Shown: positions 35,664 to 44,903, counted from the first letter of the stretch. The stretch is DNA of 64,000 nucleotides from VAZQ01 sp040510815 (GCA_040510815.1 JBEVIH010000031.1:43361-107360); one strand, 5' to 3'. The notes: generated by a model from the letters alone, not told the origin. Made by a program: numbers and translations.

Positions 35664-36725
35664 ATGAGCATGCAAAGCGCGAAAACCCAACCCTTCGCTC
35701 CTGAGCCTTCGTCGCCCGATGATCTGTTGGAGACCGGGCTGCCGAATCTCTGGTATTTGATCGCGCGCTCGGAGGATGTCGATGTTCGGCCCGTAGCGCT
35801 CAAGCGTCTCGACCGCAACATTGTGCTCTGGCGCGGCGAAAAAGGCGAAATCAACGTCGTTGAGGACTATTGCCCGCATCGCGGCGCGCCGCTGTCAATG
35901 GGCGAAGTGATCAACGGCAACTTGGCGTGCGCCTATCATGGCGTGCAGGTCACTGGACAGGGCATCGTGGCGGACGTGCCGCCCACTCCGAATTGTCCAT
36001 TGGTCGGACAGAAGGCGATCAGGTCCTATCCGTGTCGCGAGCTCGCCGGTGCGATCTGGGCGTATTTCGGCGATGAAGCGCATGCGCAAGCGCCGGAGCC
36101 GATTTTCCCGGAAGAGATCACGTCGAACGAGTGGACGGGCTTTCTCATCACCAAGACCTGGCAGTGCAACTGGCAGGTCGCGCTCGACAACCGCGCCGAC
36201 CCCGTGCACGGGAGTTTTTTGCATGCAGGCACGTTCACGCTGGGGCGAGGACGCAAAGACACCGAATTGAAGATCGTGCCGACGCCGAACGGCTTCGAGA
36301 CGTCACGCGACAATCAGCGCGGCGTCAACATCGATTGGCACGAGGTGTTTTTCCGGCCGGAGAACATTTTTTGGGTTCGCACGGAGATCCCCTATCCCGA
36401 GTCGATCGGCGGCGGGTCGTTCCGCATCGTCGGCCTTCCGACGCCGATCGATCGAGACTCGACCTATTTCTGGGTCTACCGCTCTCGCAAATTGTCCGGA
36501 TGGCAACGCAACCTCTGGCGCTTCCTCTACAAGAACCGGCTCGGACAGCGGTCCGACTCCGTGCTCGAGCAGGATCGCGTCATGCTCGAGGCCATCCCGT
36601 TGGAGGCGCGGCAGCGGGAAAAGCTCCTGCAGGTCGACATCGCCATCGCGCGCCTTCGTCGGATGGTAAAGGCGGAAGCCACCCGGCAGTTCGAAACCCG
36701 AAAGCAACCCGCTGCGGCCGAATAA
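35664..36725 (+). CDS. Rieske non-heme iron oxygenase, oxygenase component
   Basis: The 353-residue protein has the Rieske [2Fe-2S] ligands as C-P-H in EDYCPHRGAPLSMGE and C-A-Y-H in NLACAYHGVQ. The catalytic mononuclear iron site appears in NRADPVHGSFLH, where two His and an Asp follow the usual order. The length and layout resemble vanillate demethylase/phthalate-type oxygenase components. It needs a reductase to feed electrons, and none is in this window. ATG 35664 follows a GGGGCCGGAG stretch. Neighbours (Bug receptor, small protein, beta-hydroxyacid dehydrogenase) suggest aromatic-acid turnover; the substrate is not readable. Confidence 0.88.
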   Translation: MSMQSAKTQPFAPEPSSPDDLLETGLPNLWYLIARSEDVDVRPVALKRLDRNIVLWRGEKGEINVVEDYCPHRGAPLSMGEVINGNLACAYHGVQVTGQGIVADVPPTPNCPLVGQKAIRSYPCRELAGAIWAYFGDEAHAQAPEPIFPEEITSNEWTGFLITKTWQCNWQVALDNRADPVHGSFLHAGTFTLGRGRKDTELKIVPTPNGFETSRDNQRGVNIDWHEVFFRPENIFWVRTEIPYPESIGGGSFRIVGLPTPIDRDSTYFWVYRSRKLSGWQRNLWRFLYKNRLGQRSDSVLEQDRVMLEAIPLEARQREKLLQVDIAIARLRRMVKAEATRQFETRKQPAAAE

Positions 36726-36775
36726 GAATGCCACGCGCTGGAGCAGATGGGCGTCCAGATGAATTGGGGCGCTGA

Positions 36776-37636
36776 ATGGACATCGGGTTCATTGGCGTCG
36801 GCAAGATGGGCGGTCCAATGGGGCGGCGCCTGCTCGACGCCGGCCATCGCTTGGCCGTTTGCGATGTGAACCCGAATGCCTGCGCAGAGCTCGCCCGGCG
36901 TGGCGCGCAAATTCGTTCGACGCCGTCGCAAGTCGCCGCCGATTGCCCGAACATCATCACCAGTCTCCCAAGTCCGACGGAAGTCGAAATCGTCATGAGG
37001 GGAGCGGATGGACTCTTGTCATCTGTCCGGCCCGGGACCTTGGTGCTCGAGACGAGCACCATTGGACCCGCGTTGAGCCGCGCGCTGGCGCGGGAATTCG
37101 CTGAGCGGGGTGCCACGTATCTCGACGCGCCGGTGAGCAACGGCGTGCAGGCGGCGCACGATGGCACATTGACATTCATGATCGGTGGGGACGAGGTCGA
37201 TTTCGAACGCGCCGTGCCGATCCTGACCCCGCTGGCAAGCGATATTTTTCATGTGGGCCCTACCGGCTCCGGCAACATCGCAAAGCTCCTCAATCAGAAT
37301 ATCTATCTCGCCTATGTGGCGGCGTTTTGCGAAAGCATGCGACTTGGACGATGCGCCGGCCTGGATATTCAGACCCTCCTTGATGTGCTGCGCAAGTCGG
37401 TCGCTGGAGACCCGCTCATGACGGGATGGGAGAAGCGAATCGAGACCGGCGACCTCAAGCCCGGCTGGACGATTCGACGCGTGCTCAAGGACATGACGCT
37501 CGGCGCGGATGTTTGCTCGGAGCAGTCATTTGAGGCTCCAATATTCGCGACAGCGCTTCAGGCCTACCGGGAGGTTGGCGCGGCCGGCAACATGGAGAAT
37601 GATCTGACGGCCCTCTACACGGCGTTCAAAAAATGA
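36776..37636 (+). CDS. Beta-hydroxyacid (3-hydroxyisobutyrate-like) dehydrogenase
   Basis: The 286-residue protein starts with the NAD(P) motif IGFIGVGKMGGPMGRRLLDAG, has the substrate loop DAPVSNGVQAAHDGTLTFMI and the catalytic Lys in SGNIAKLLNQN. These are the family landmarks of 3-hydroxyisobutyrate/tartronate-semialdehyde reductases, oxidising a beta-hydroxyacid in the cytoplasm. It begins 50 bases after the Rieske oxygenase. The pathway role is open. Confidence 0.88.
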   Translation: MDIGFIGVGKMGGPMGRRLLDAGHRLAVCDVNPNACAELARRGAQIRSTPSQVAADCPNIITSLPSPTEVEIVMRGADGLLSSVRPGTLVLETSTIGPALSRALAREFAERGATYLDAPVSNGVQAAHDGTLTFMIGGDEVDFERAVPILTPLASDIFHVGPTGSGNIAKLLNQNIYLAYVAAFCESMRLGRCAGLDIQTLLDVLRKSVAGDPLMTGWEKRIETGDLKPGWTIRRVLKDMTLGADVCSEQSFEAPIFATALQAYREVGAAGNMENDLTALYTAFKK

Positions 37637-37642
37637 AGGTCG

Positions 37643-37682
37643 GGAACGAGCATTCAGAATGAGCCGCGGAACGACATTCAGA
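37643..37682 (+). repeat. Imperfect direct repeat GGAACGA(G)CATTCAGA
   Basis: GGAACGAGCATTCAGA (37643-37658) recurs as GGAACGACATTCAGA (37668-37682), a one-base deletion apart, with a spacing of 25 bases. A related inverted piece CATTCTGA follows near 37704. The repeats lie in the spacer ahead of the third Bug receptor and could be regulator half-sites. Confidence 0.4.
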
Positions 37683-37843
37683 GCACCGAGACTGAAAAAA
37701 TAACATTCTGATCGGGCAGCAGAACGATGTCGTGATTGACCGGAACGGTCACCGCAACTCACGCCGTTGCATTGACCGAAGGCGGACTTCCGGGATTAAA
37801 GTTTGCTCCTTGGGCTACTGGCCTGCACGCAAGAGGAAACGCA

Positions 37844-38794
37844 ATGCCGGCAAAGCTTGCTCTCGTCGCGCTCATTGCCTTCGCCGGCTCCGCCCTGGCG
37901 GCCGAGCCATATCCCGATCGTCCCATCAGCCTCATCGTTCCATACGCGGCTGGCGGCAGCTCGGATGTGCTCGGCCGCCTTCTCGGCGAGCGATTGTCGA
38001 AATCGCTCGGCCAGCCAATCGTTGCCGACAACCGTGCCGGCGCCGGTAGCCGACTCGGCATCGAGGTCGCTGCCAAATCTGCGCCGGACGGCTACACCCT
38101 GCTGCTCGCCGACATGCCGCATACCATCATTCCGGCAATCCAGAAGGGCGTGCAATACGATCCCGTCCGCGATTTCACACCGATCGGCCTGATCGGCACC
38201 GCCTCAATGTTCTTTTTCGTCAATCCGGCGGTGAAGGCGGAGACCGCCCGGGACTTCGTCGGGCTCGCGAAAGCCGATCCGGAAAAAATCACCATCGCCT
38301 CGGGCGGAATCGGCAGCGCGACTCACCTCACCGCGGAACTCTTTCAAGCCAAAGCCGGCATCAAGCTCGTGCATGTGCCGTTTCGCGGCGCCGGGCCAGC
38401 CATGAACGATCTGGTCGCCGGTCACGTGCGCTCGGGCTTCACCACGCTCGCGACGGCGGCTTCGGTTTTCGACCGCGTTCGCGCGCTCGCGATCGCAAGC
38501 GAGACGCGGTTGGCGACGCACGCGAATATCCCGACCTTCAAGGAAGGCGGCATCGATCTGGTCGTCGAGCATTGGTGGGGCGTGCTCGCGCCGGCCGGCC
38601 TGCCGCCGGAAATCGCCGCACGTCTGACCAAGGACCTTAAAGCCATTCTCGACTCGCCCGAGTTCGCAACGCGCCTCGTGCCGCTGGGCGTCGCGAGGTC
38701 CGGTGCGTCACCCGCGCAGTTCCGCGCCCTGATCGAGAGCGACACGGCGCGCTGGGCCGACATCGTCAAGTCGGTCGGGATCAGCGCCCCGTGA
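37844..38794 (+). CDS. Bug-family (TctC-like) receptor 3
   Basis: The 316-residue protein has a signal peptide (LALVALIAFAGSALAAE) and Bug motifs YPDRPISLIVPYAAGGSSDV, IVADNRAGAGSRLG, DGYTLL and VPFRGAGPAMNDLVAGHV. An AGAGGAAAC ribosome site precedes ATG 37844. The TGA stop overlaps the GTG start of the M28 hydrolase gene, so the two are translated together. No TctA/TctB partner is seen here. The overlap suggests that the peptidase acts on the same ligand family. Confidence 0.9.
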   Translation: MPAKLALVALIAFAGSALAAEPYPDRPISLIVPYAAGGSSDVLGRLLGERLSKSLGQPIVADNRAGAGSRLGIEVAAKSAPDGYTLLLADMPHTIIPAIQKGVQYDPVRDFTPIGLIGTASMFFFVNPAVKAETARDFVGLAKADPEKITIASGGIGSATHLTAELFQAKAGIKLVHVPFRGAGPAMNDLVAGHVRSGFTTLATAASVFDRVRALAIASETRLATHANIPTFKEGGIDLVVEHWWGVLAPAGLPPEIAARLTKDLKAILDSPEFATRLVPLGVARSGASPAQFRALIESDTARWADIVKSVGISAP

Positions 38795-40080
38795 CGGACG
38801 CCGCATCGACGGGGCGGCTGCTCTCCCCGCCGGTAAGTTCCAGCGATCCATTGATGTGGGCGGACTTCCAGGCGCTGTGCGATCTGGGCGGCCGCCTCGC
38901 CGGCTCGGCGAGCGAAGCCGCGGCTCTGACGTTCGCCCGGCAGCGGCTGGCCGCCGTGCCGGGCGCAAGGGTTCGCGAGGACCCTGTGGACTATCCAGGT
39001 TGGCGGTGCCGAACGGCGCAATTGATCGCCGCAACGACGGGCTCTTCGTTCCCCTGCACGCCGCTTCTCGGCACGGCGTCGGCGGCCGGCCTCGTGGCGG
39101 AAGTCCTCGATCTCGGATTGGGCCGGCCTGAGGATTTCGAGCGGCACGCAAACGCCATCAGCGGCCGGATCGTCATGGTCCGCCACGAGTATCCGTTCGC
39201 GACCGGGCACGTGCACCGCCGCGTCAAGCTGGGGTTGGCGCAGCGCACGGGCGCGGTCGGATTTTTGATCGCGCATCCGGAGGTCGGCGTCGGCCCGGTA
39301 TCGGGCTCGAGCGGACGCAACGGCGGGGCCGGCATCCCGGCGCTCGGCATTGGTGCCGACGCGGCGGACGCGTTCCGCCGCTTGCCGGACGGCACGCTCC
39401 CAACCGCCCGCTTGGTCATCGACGGCGACGATCACCCCGCGCGGACCTGCATGTTGATTGCCGACCTGCCCGGCCGGGGCCCGGATTGGGTCGTGGTCAG
39501 CGCGCATATCGACGGCCATCCGCATGGCGAAAGCGCGATCGACAACGCCACCGGCGTCGCGGTCGCGCTCGGGCTGGCACGGCTGCTTGCGCCGCACGTC
39601 TGCGGAAGTCCGCGCGGCCTGCGGATCTGCCTGTTCAGCGCCGAGGAATGGGGACTGGTCGGATCGCGCATCTGGCTCGAACGGATGGACGAGGCCGCGC
39701 GGCGGTCGATGGTCCTCAACATCAATCTCGACTCCGTCGGCGGCGCATCCGGGTTGACCGCGCTCACGTCTGGCTTCGAGCGCCTAGATGCCTGGGTCAG
39801 GGAGACTACGGCGCTCGCCGGCCTGCCGGTCGCGACGCACCTGCCGCTGATGACCAATTCCGACCACGCCAATTTTGCCGCGCACGGCATTCCTGCCGTC
39901 CGGCTGATCGCCGGATTTGACGCGCCCGACAGCAACCTCCGTCTCCTGCTGACGGCCGCCGACACCCGCGACAAAGTGCGCCCGGACGAGCTCGATCAGG
40001 CGCTGAAGCTCGCAACTACGCTGACGTGGCAGGCGTTGGCCGCTGACGATGCAACGCTGTCGAGCCTGGCGCGCGATTAG
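38791..40080 (+). CDS. M28-family metallo-aminopeptidase/amidohydrolase
   Basis: The 429-residue protein has a PA-like insertion in its middle and an M28 catalytic domain: His-Asp in VVSAHIDGHPHGESAIDNAT, Glu-Glu in LFSAEEWGLVGSRI, Asp in NINLDSVGG and His in MTNSDHANFAAHGIP, giving the two-zinc ligand set. M28 enzymes release N-terminal residues or hydrolyse related amides. No signal peptide is evident, so it is probably cytoplasmic. The start is GTG 38791, forming GTGA with the stop of the Bug gene. Its coupling to a transporter receptor suggests breakdown of an imported conjugate. Confidence 0.85.
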   Translation: MTDAASTGRLLSPPVSSSDPLMWADFQALCDLGGRLAGSASEAAALTFARQRLAAVPGARVREDPVDYPGWRCRTAQLIAATTGSSFPCTPLLGTASAAGLVAEVLDLGLGRPEDFERHANAISGRIVMVRHEYPFATGHVHRRVKLGLAQRTGAVGFLIAHPEVGVGPVSGSSGRNGGAGIPALGIGADAADAFRRLPDGTLPTARLVIDGDDHPARTCMLIADLPGRGPDWVVVSAHIDGHPHGESAIDNATGVAVALGLARLLAPHVCGSPRGLRICLFSAEEWGLVGSRIWLERMDEAARRSMVLNINLDSVGGASGLTALTSGFERLDAWVRETTALAGLPVATHLPLMTNSDHANFAAHGIPAVRLIAGFDAPDSNLRLLLTAADTRDKVRPDELDQALKLATTLTWQALAADDATLSSLARD

Positions 40081-40379
40081 CACTGTCCGGCGTTCGGTGT
40101 GAACCGGAAAACATTTGCTCATTGCACGTTTTTCGCAATTTGACCCCAGACGCTGAGCTGCCCCGGGGAAAGACCGTTCCGGGTACGCTTTGCGCGCTGA
40201 TCCGAACGCCGAGTGTCACCATGCAAAAGCGCCGTTGGGTTTGCCGCCACTCACCATCCTTGGCAGGATGCATAGAGCGCGTCATGCAATCTACTCTGCC
40301 GCATTCGCTGCGTGGTCATCCTTGAAACCAAGATGGCGCTCGTTGCAATATCGAGACATCACGGTGAGGAGTACAGAAG
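40081..40379. other. 299-base intergenic region ahead of the second ABC/LLM module
   Basis: The spacer separates the M28 gene from the permease gene. It probably holds the promoter of the 40.4-44.9 kb operon; a GAGGAG ribosome site lies at its end. No convincing gene is visible in it. Confidence 0.45.
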
Positions 40380-41240
40380 GTGCCGCTGCAGGCGAACCGA
40401 TCCGCCGCTGCGCCCCCGACTCCCGCGCATGCGTATTCGGCGCGCAGGCGCTGGCTTGGCGAGCGGAGTTCCAATCTGGTTGTCCCGACGCTCGCGATCG
40501 TCGCCGTCCTCGTGGTGTGGGCGGTGATCGTCAAGACCTTCGAGATTCCGGACTATTTATTGCCTGCGCCGCAGGACGTGGCCGCGCGCATTATCAAAGA
40601 ATGGTCACTCCTTTGGAAGCATGGCGCCTATACCCTCATGTCCGTGCTGACCGGCTTTGCGGCAGGCGCCGCCATCGGCGTGCCGCTTGCATTCGGCATC
40701 GTGCTGAGCCGCAGCATGGAGCGCATCGCGATGCCATTTCTCGTGATGTCCCAGACAATTCCCAAAGTCGCGATCGCGCCGATCCTGGTGGTCTGGCTCG
40801 GTTTCGGGATCTTGCCGAAAATCGCGATCGTCTTTCTTATCTCCTTCTTTCCGATCGTGGTGTCGACCGTCGTCGGACTCAAGAGCGTCGAGACCGACAT
40901 GATCGACCTTGTCCGTTCAATGGGGGCGCGAACCGGCAAGATCATGCTGCGTGTGCGGGGACCGTCGGCACTCCCGCAGATGTTTGCAGGATTCAAGATC
41001 GCGGTGTGCCTGGCGGTGGTCGGAGCGATCGTCGGCGAATTCGTCGGCTCCGACCGAGGTCTGGGCTATCTTCTGCTGACCTCCACCGGGACACTCGACG
41101 GGACCCTCGTCTGGTCTGCGTTGTTTGTCCTGATCGCCATGGGCATTGCATTGTTCACCATCGTGTCCAAACTGGAACGCCTTGCAATCCCCTGGCACGT
41201 CTCGGTGCGCGCCGAGGAGACCGCGGCCTATCAATCCTGA
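40380..41240 (+). CDS. ABC transporter permease (SsuC/ThiX-type) 2
   Basis: The 286-residue protein has six hydrophobic helices and the EAA-like loop GLKSVETDMIDLVRSMGA... LPQMFAGFKIAVCLAVVGA. It closely resembles the permease at 30.6 kb (shared PDYLLPAPQ/PAYLLPAPS, PKVAIAPILVVW, VVGAIVGEFVG), so the modules are paralogous. The start is GTG 40380 with GAGGAG upstream. It is first in an operon with binding protein, ATPase, flavin reductase and LLM monooxygenase. Confidence 0.9.
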   Translation: MPLQANRSAAAPPTPAHAYSARRRWLGERSSNLVVPTLAIVAVLVVWAVIVKTFEIPDYLLPAPQDVAARIIKEWSLLWKHGAYTLMSVLTGFAAGAAIGVPLAFGIVLSRSMERIAMPFLVMSQTIPKVAIAPILVVWLGFGILPKIAIVFLISFFPIVVSTVVGLKSVETDMIDLVRSMGARTGKIMLRVRGPSALPQMFAGFKIAVCLAVVGAIVGEFVGSDRGLGYLLLTSTGTLDGTLVWSALFVLIAMGIALFTIVSKLERLAIPWHVSVRAEETAAYQS

Positions 41241-41254
41241 ACGGGGAGATGCAG

Positions 41255-42265
41255 ATGAACGTTTCCAACCTGTGCCGAGCGATCGTAGCTGCAGCCGCGG
41301 TGTTGCTCGGGACCTTTCCGAAACCCGCTGGCGCCGCAGCGGCTGTCAGCTTCCGGCTGGACTGGACCCTCTCCGGATATCATCTGCCATTCTATTGGGC
41401 GAAAGAGAAAGGCTACTACACGGCGGAGAATCTCGACGTCGACATCAAGGAAGGCGCGGGTTCCGGGAAGACGGTCGCCTTGATGGCCGGCCAGCAGGAT
41501 GACATCGGCCTCGCGGATTTCATGTTCATGTCGGTGGGCGCCGCCAAAGGCATGAAGCTCAAGGGCCTCTACAGCGTGGTCCAGGACGGCGCATGGGCGG
41601 TCATTTCACAGGCCGACGCACCGATCAAGAAACCGGAAGACTTGATCGGCAAGACCATTGCAACGACCGCGGACCACAAGTCGATGCTCGATCTGCTTCT
41701 GGCGATCAACAAGGTTCCGCCGGACAAGGTGAAAATCCAGGTCACCAGCCCAGCCACTCGCAACACCGTGTTCGTCAACGGGCAGGTGGACAGCTTTATC
41801 AGCGTCGTCATTGGCTCGCCGCTCGATCTTGTGGTGCGCGCTCAGCAGGGCAAGGGCAAGCCCGTCTATTTCATGCCGTTTGCCGATTTTGGCATCGCCC
41901 CCATGGGACAAGGTGTCCTTGCGCATGAGCGCACCATCACGGAGAAGCCCGAGATGCTGCGACGGTTCGTGCGCGCGAGCGCACGAGCCCTCAACGACGT
42001 TGCCAAGCAGGAGAACTACGAGGAAGCGGTGAACGTGGCCATGCGTCTATCCGGCGCCCGTGAGGAGCGGCGGGACTCGGTGAAGCTGCAATGGATCGAG
42101 ACCGTTCCGCGGCTGCGCACCAAGAATACCGCAGGCCACCCCTATGGCTGGATGAGCGAACAGGATTGGGCCGTCTCCGTCGACATCCTTCTGAAGACTG
42201 GGCAGCTCGAAAAGCCAATCCCGACCAAGAGCTTGTACACAAACGATTTTGTGCCGACGAACTGA
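41255..42265 (+). CDS. NMT1/THI5-like ABC substrate-binding protein 2
   Basis: The 336-residue periplasmic protein has a signal peptide (LCRAIVAAAAVLLGTFPKPA) and the NMT1/THI5 pattern VSFRLDWTLSGYHLPFYWAK, EKGYYTAENLDVDIKEGAGS and SLYTNDFVP. It mirrors the 33.0 kb binding protein. ATG 41255 lies six bases after GGGGAG; ATG 41249 abuts the site and is less likely. The stop overlaps the ATPase start (TGATG). The ligand is unknown; it should be the substrate of the downstream LLM monooxygenase. Confidence 0.9.
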   Translation: MNVSNLCRAIVAAAAVLLGTFPKPAGAAAAVSFRLDWTLSGYHLPFYWAKEKGYYTAENLDVDIKEGAGSGKTVALMAGQQDDIGLADFMFMSVGAAKGMKLKGLYSVVQDGAWAVISQADAPIKKPEDLIGKTIATTADHKSMLDLLLAINKVPPDKVKIQVTSPATRNTVFVNGQVDSFISVVIGSPLDLVVRAQQGKGKPVYFMPFADFGIAPMGQGVLAHERTITEKPEMLRRFVRASARALNDVAKQENYEEAVNVAMRLSGAREERRDSVKLQWIETVPRLRTKNTAGHPYGWMSEQDWAVSVDILLKTGQLEKPIPTKSLYTNDFVPTN

Positions 42266-43053
42266 TGCAAACGAGAGCGCATGGCGGAGAAGTCATCGGA
42301 ATCGAAGGTGTCAGCCTCATCTACCGTTCCAGGAACGCGGAGGTGCACGCGCTCGACAACATCTCCTTCGCCGCCACCGACCGCGAGTTTGTCGCGTTGG
42401 TTGGTCCAAGCGGTTGCGGAAAGAGCACGCTGCTCAAGCTGATCTCCGGTCTCCTTCCTCACTACAGCGGGATGGTCCGGGTGAACGGTCGGCCGATCAG
42501 CGGGCCGACAGCCTCCATCGGCATCGTCTTTCAGAGTCCTCTTCTGATGGCATGGCGGACCGTGCTGCAAAACGTGCTTCTGCAGATCGAGATCCGAAAT
42601 CTGCGCGTGGCTGACTATCTGGCGGCTGCCCGCGATTTGATTCGACTCGTCGGGCTCGACGGATTTGAAGACGCGCATCCGCATCAATTGTCGGGAGGGA
42701 TGCAGCAGCGCGTTGGCCTATGCCGCGCACTCATTCATGACCCGGACCTGCTCATCATGGATGAGCCGTTCGGCGCTCTCGATGCCATGACACGCGAGCT
42801 GATGAACGCCGAATTGCAGCGCATCTGGATCGAGCGTCAGAAGACCGTTCTGTTCATCACCCACAGCATCTCGGAAGCGGTGTATCTCGCCGACCGCGTG
42901 CTGGTCATGTCGCCGCGCCCTGGCCGGATCGTGGGCGAAATTGCCGTGGATCTGCCGCGACCGCGGACGGTCGCGACGACTGAACTGCCGGAGTTCGTGC
43001 ACTTCACGCGCGAAGTTCGGCGGAGCCTGAATACCGGGTCCGTCATCGAGTAG
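42265..43053 (+). CDS. ABC transporter ATP-binding protein (SsuB/ThiZ-type) 2
   Basis: The 262-residue ATPase shows Walker A VGPSGCGKSTLLKL, Q-loop FQSPLLMAWRT, signature LSGGMQQRVGLCRAL, Walker B LIMDEPFGALDAM and switch His FITHSISEA. It is a paralogue of the 31.5 kb ATPase. Its ATG shares a base with the stop of the binding-protein gene. It drives the permease of the same operon. Confidence 0.92.
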   Translation: MQTRAHGGEVIGIEGVSLIYRSRNAEVHALDNISFAATDREFVALVGPSGCGKSTLLKLISGLLPHYSGMVRVNGRPISGPTASIGIVFQSPLLMAWRTVLQNVLLQIEIRNLRVADYLAAARDLIRLVGLDGFEDAHPHQLSGGMQQRVGLCRALIHDPDLLIMDEPFGALDAMTRELMNAELQRIWIERQKTVLFITHSISEAVYLADRVLVMSPRPGRIVGEIAVDLPRPRTVATTELPEFVHFTREVRRSLNTGSVIE

Positions 43054-43059
43054 GCGATC

Positions 43060-43566
43060 ATGAAGGAAATCGATGCGAAAGCGTTTTGGGGCGCCGTCGG
43101 TCAGCGCGCCATGGGGGTGTCGGTCGTCACGGCGTCTGGTGCCGATGGCCCGGCGGGATTTCTGGGTCTGTCGACAGCGCATGTGTGCGCCGACCCCCCC
43201 ATGATGCTGGTATCGATCGACAAGCGAACATCGGCGCTCCAGGCCGTGCTGGAAAGCCGGCACTTCGCCATCAATTATCTGGCGCGCGACCATCAAGAGA
43301 TCGCCGAGATTTTCGGCGGCAAGTCGGCGCTGAAGGGGGCGGATCGATTCAGCACCGCCGTCTGGGGAGCATTGTCGTCTGGTGCCCCCGTGCTGCAAGC
43401 GGCCGCGGGCGCGATCGATTGCATATTGGAGGAAGCGATCGAGCGCTTCGGCGTGGTGATCGCCATCGGCCGCGTCGTCGATTTCCGCACGAGCACGAGC
43501 GATCCCCTGATCTTTTTCCGAGGCCGGTACATTTCTACGCCACCCAAGGCGGAAGCAGGCCGATGA
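43060..43566 (+). CDS. NAD(P)H:FMN reductase (flavin reductase-like domain)
   Basis: The 168-residue protein has the flavin-reductase-like split-barrel pattern: AMGVSVVTASGADGPAGFLG, PPMMLVSIDKRTSAL, HFAINYLARDHQEIA and ILEEAIERFGVVIAIGRV. RutF/HpaC/NtaB-type reductases of this family supply reduced FMN to a two-component monooxygenase. Its stop overlaps the LLM gene start (ATGA), which is strong evidence for a two-component system. It may also serve the 28.2 kb LLM enzyme, whose operon lacks a reductase. Confidence 0.9.
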   Translation: MKEIDAKAFWGAVGQRAMGVSVVTASGADGPAGFLGLSTAHVCADPPMMLVSIDKRTSALQAVLESRHFAINYLARDHQEIAEIFGGKSALKGADRFSTAVWGALSSGAPVLQAAAGAIDCILEEAIERFGVVIAIGRVVDFRTSTSDPLIFFRGRYISTPPKAEAGR

Positions 43567-44903
43567 AGGCGCAGATGCATCTGGCCATCGACGTGTCATG
43601 GACGCAGGTCGAGACGACCTGGCGCGAGCCGGGCGCGCGCGTTGGTCGCCACTATCCCGATATCGGATTGTTCGAGGATATCGCACGGGTGGCGGAGCGC
43701 GGGCTGATCGACCTGATCTTTTTTGGTGACAGCACCGGAATCCCGAACACCTGGAAGGGCTCGATCGAGGACGCGGTGCGTTACGGCGTGGCCTGGCCGC
43801 GCATGGATATGAGCCCCTGGATCGTGGCCATGTCGCGGGTGACCAAGCATGTCGGCTTCGGCCTGACCTACGCAACCACCTTCATGCACCCGTTCTACGT
43901 CGCCCGCCTCCTGAACTCGCTCGATCACATCACCAATGGGCGCATCGCGTTCAACGTGATCACCTCTCAGCGCAAGGCCGATGCCCAGAATTACGGCTTC
44001 GATGAGCTGATGGAGCACGGTCAGCGCTACGACCGCATGGACGAGTTCATGGATGTTTGCCGGGCGCTGTGGGCCAGCATCGAGCCGGATGCCTTCGAAT
44101 GGAACTGTGAAACCGGCCGGGTCGCCGATCCGGCCAAGGTGCGCGCTATCAATCATGTCGGACGCTTCTTCAAGGTGAAGGGCCCGCTCAGCGTACCCCC
44201 CTCCCCGCAAATCTGCCCCGTGCTCATCCAGGCCGGCGGCTCGCCCCGCGGCACGCGCACGGCGGCGCGCTTCGTCGACCATGTCTTTGGCGCCCGTAAG
44301 CCGATCCCGCAAATGGCCAAGCAGCGTGCGGAGGTGGACGCGGCGCTGCGCGCCGAAGGACGCGATCCCCAGAAGGTGGGGATCATCTGGTCCACGCAGG
44401 TCATGGTGGGCGAGACGGAAAGCGAGGCCAAGGCGATGAGGGAACGCCTCATCGACCGCGTGCCGCGGGAGGCGGTCGGCGTGTGGCTCTCGCACAATAC
44501 CGGCTTCGACATGTCCACGTTGCCGCCGCGCTTCTCGCTGCGGGAGCTCAACGAGCGCATTGTGGCCGCCAACGCCTCGCCCGTCGGGTTCGTCGCGACG
44601 CTCGCGCAGACCCTCGGCGAGGATGGCGAGATCACGCGCGAGGAGTTCTTCGAGCACGGGCTGAAGACGGCGACCAGCTACGCCACCACCGTGGCAGGCA
44701 CCGCGGCGCAGATTGCCGACTACCTCGAGGAGAGGTTCGAGGGGTCGGGCAGCCGCGGCGGCTTCATGCTCCGCCATTCGCAGGCCGAGCAGATCGAGAT
44801 GCTGCACAATATCGTCGATCTCCTCGTCCCAGAGCTGCAACGCCGCGGCCGTTTTCGAAAGGCGTATACGGGCCGGACGCTACGCGAGAACCTCGCCACC
44901 TGA
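43563..44903 (+). CDS. LLM-class flavin-dependent monooxygenase (NtaA/SnaA-like) 2
   Basis: The 446-residue protein is a luciferase-like monooxygenase: YPDIGLFEDIARVAERGLID, FFGDSTG, YATTFMHPFYVARLLNSLDH, GRIAFNVITSQ and the C-terminal PELQRRGRFRKAYTGRTLRE. It uses FMNH2 from the reductase whose stop overlaps its ATG. It aligns along the whole length with the 28.2 kb enzyme, so both belong to one subfamily. A sulfonate-, nitrilotriacetate- or heterocycle-type substrate is possible. Confidence 0.92.
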   Translation: MKAQMHLAIDVSWTQVETTWREPGARVGRHYPDIGLFEDIARVAERGLIDLIFFGDSTGIPNTWKGSIEDAVRYGVAWPRMDMSPWIVAMSRVTKHVGFGLTYATTFMHPFYVARLLNSLDHITNGRIAFNVITSQRKADAQNYGFDELMEHGQRYDRMDEFMDVCRALWASIEPDAFEWNCETGRVADPAKVRAINHVGRFFKVKGPLSVPPSPQICPVLIQAGGSPRGTRTAARFVDHVFGARKPIPQMAKQRAEVDAALRAEGRDPQKVGIIWSTQVMVGETESEAKAMRERLIDRVPREAVGVWLSHNTGFDMSTLPPRFSLRELNERIVAANASPVGFVATLAQTLGEDGEITREEFFEHGLKTATSYATTVAGTAAQIADYLEERFEGSGSRGGFMLRHSQAEQIEMLHNIVDLLVPELQRRGRFRKAYTGRTLRENLAT

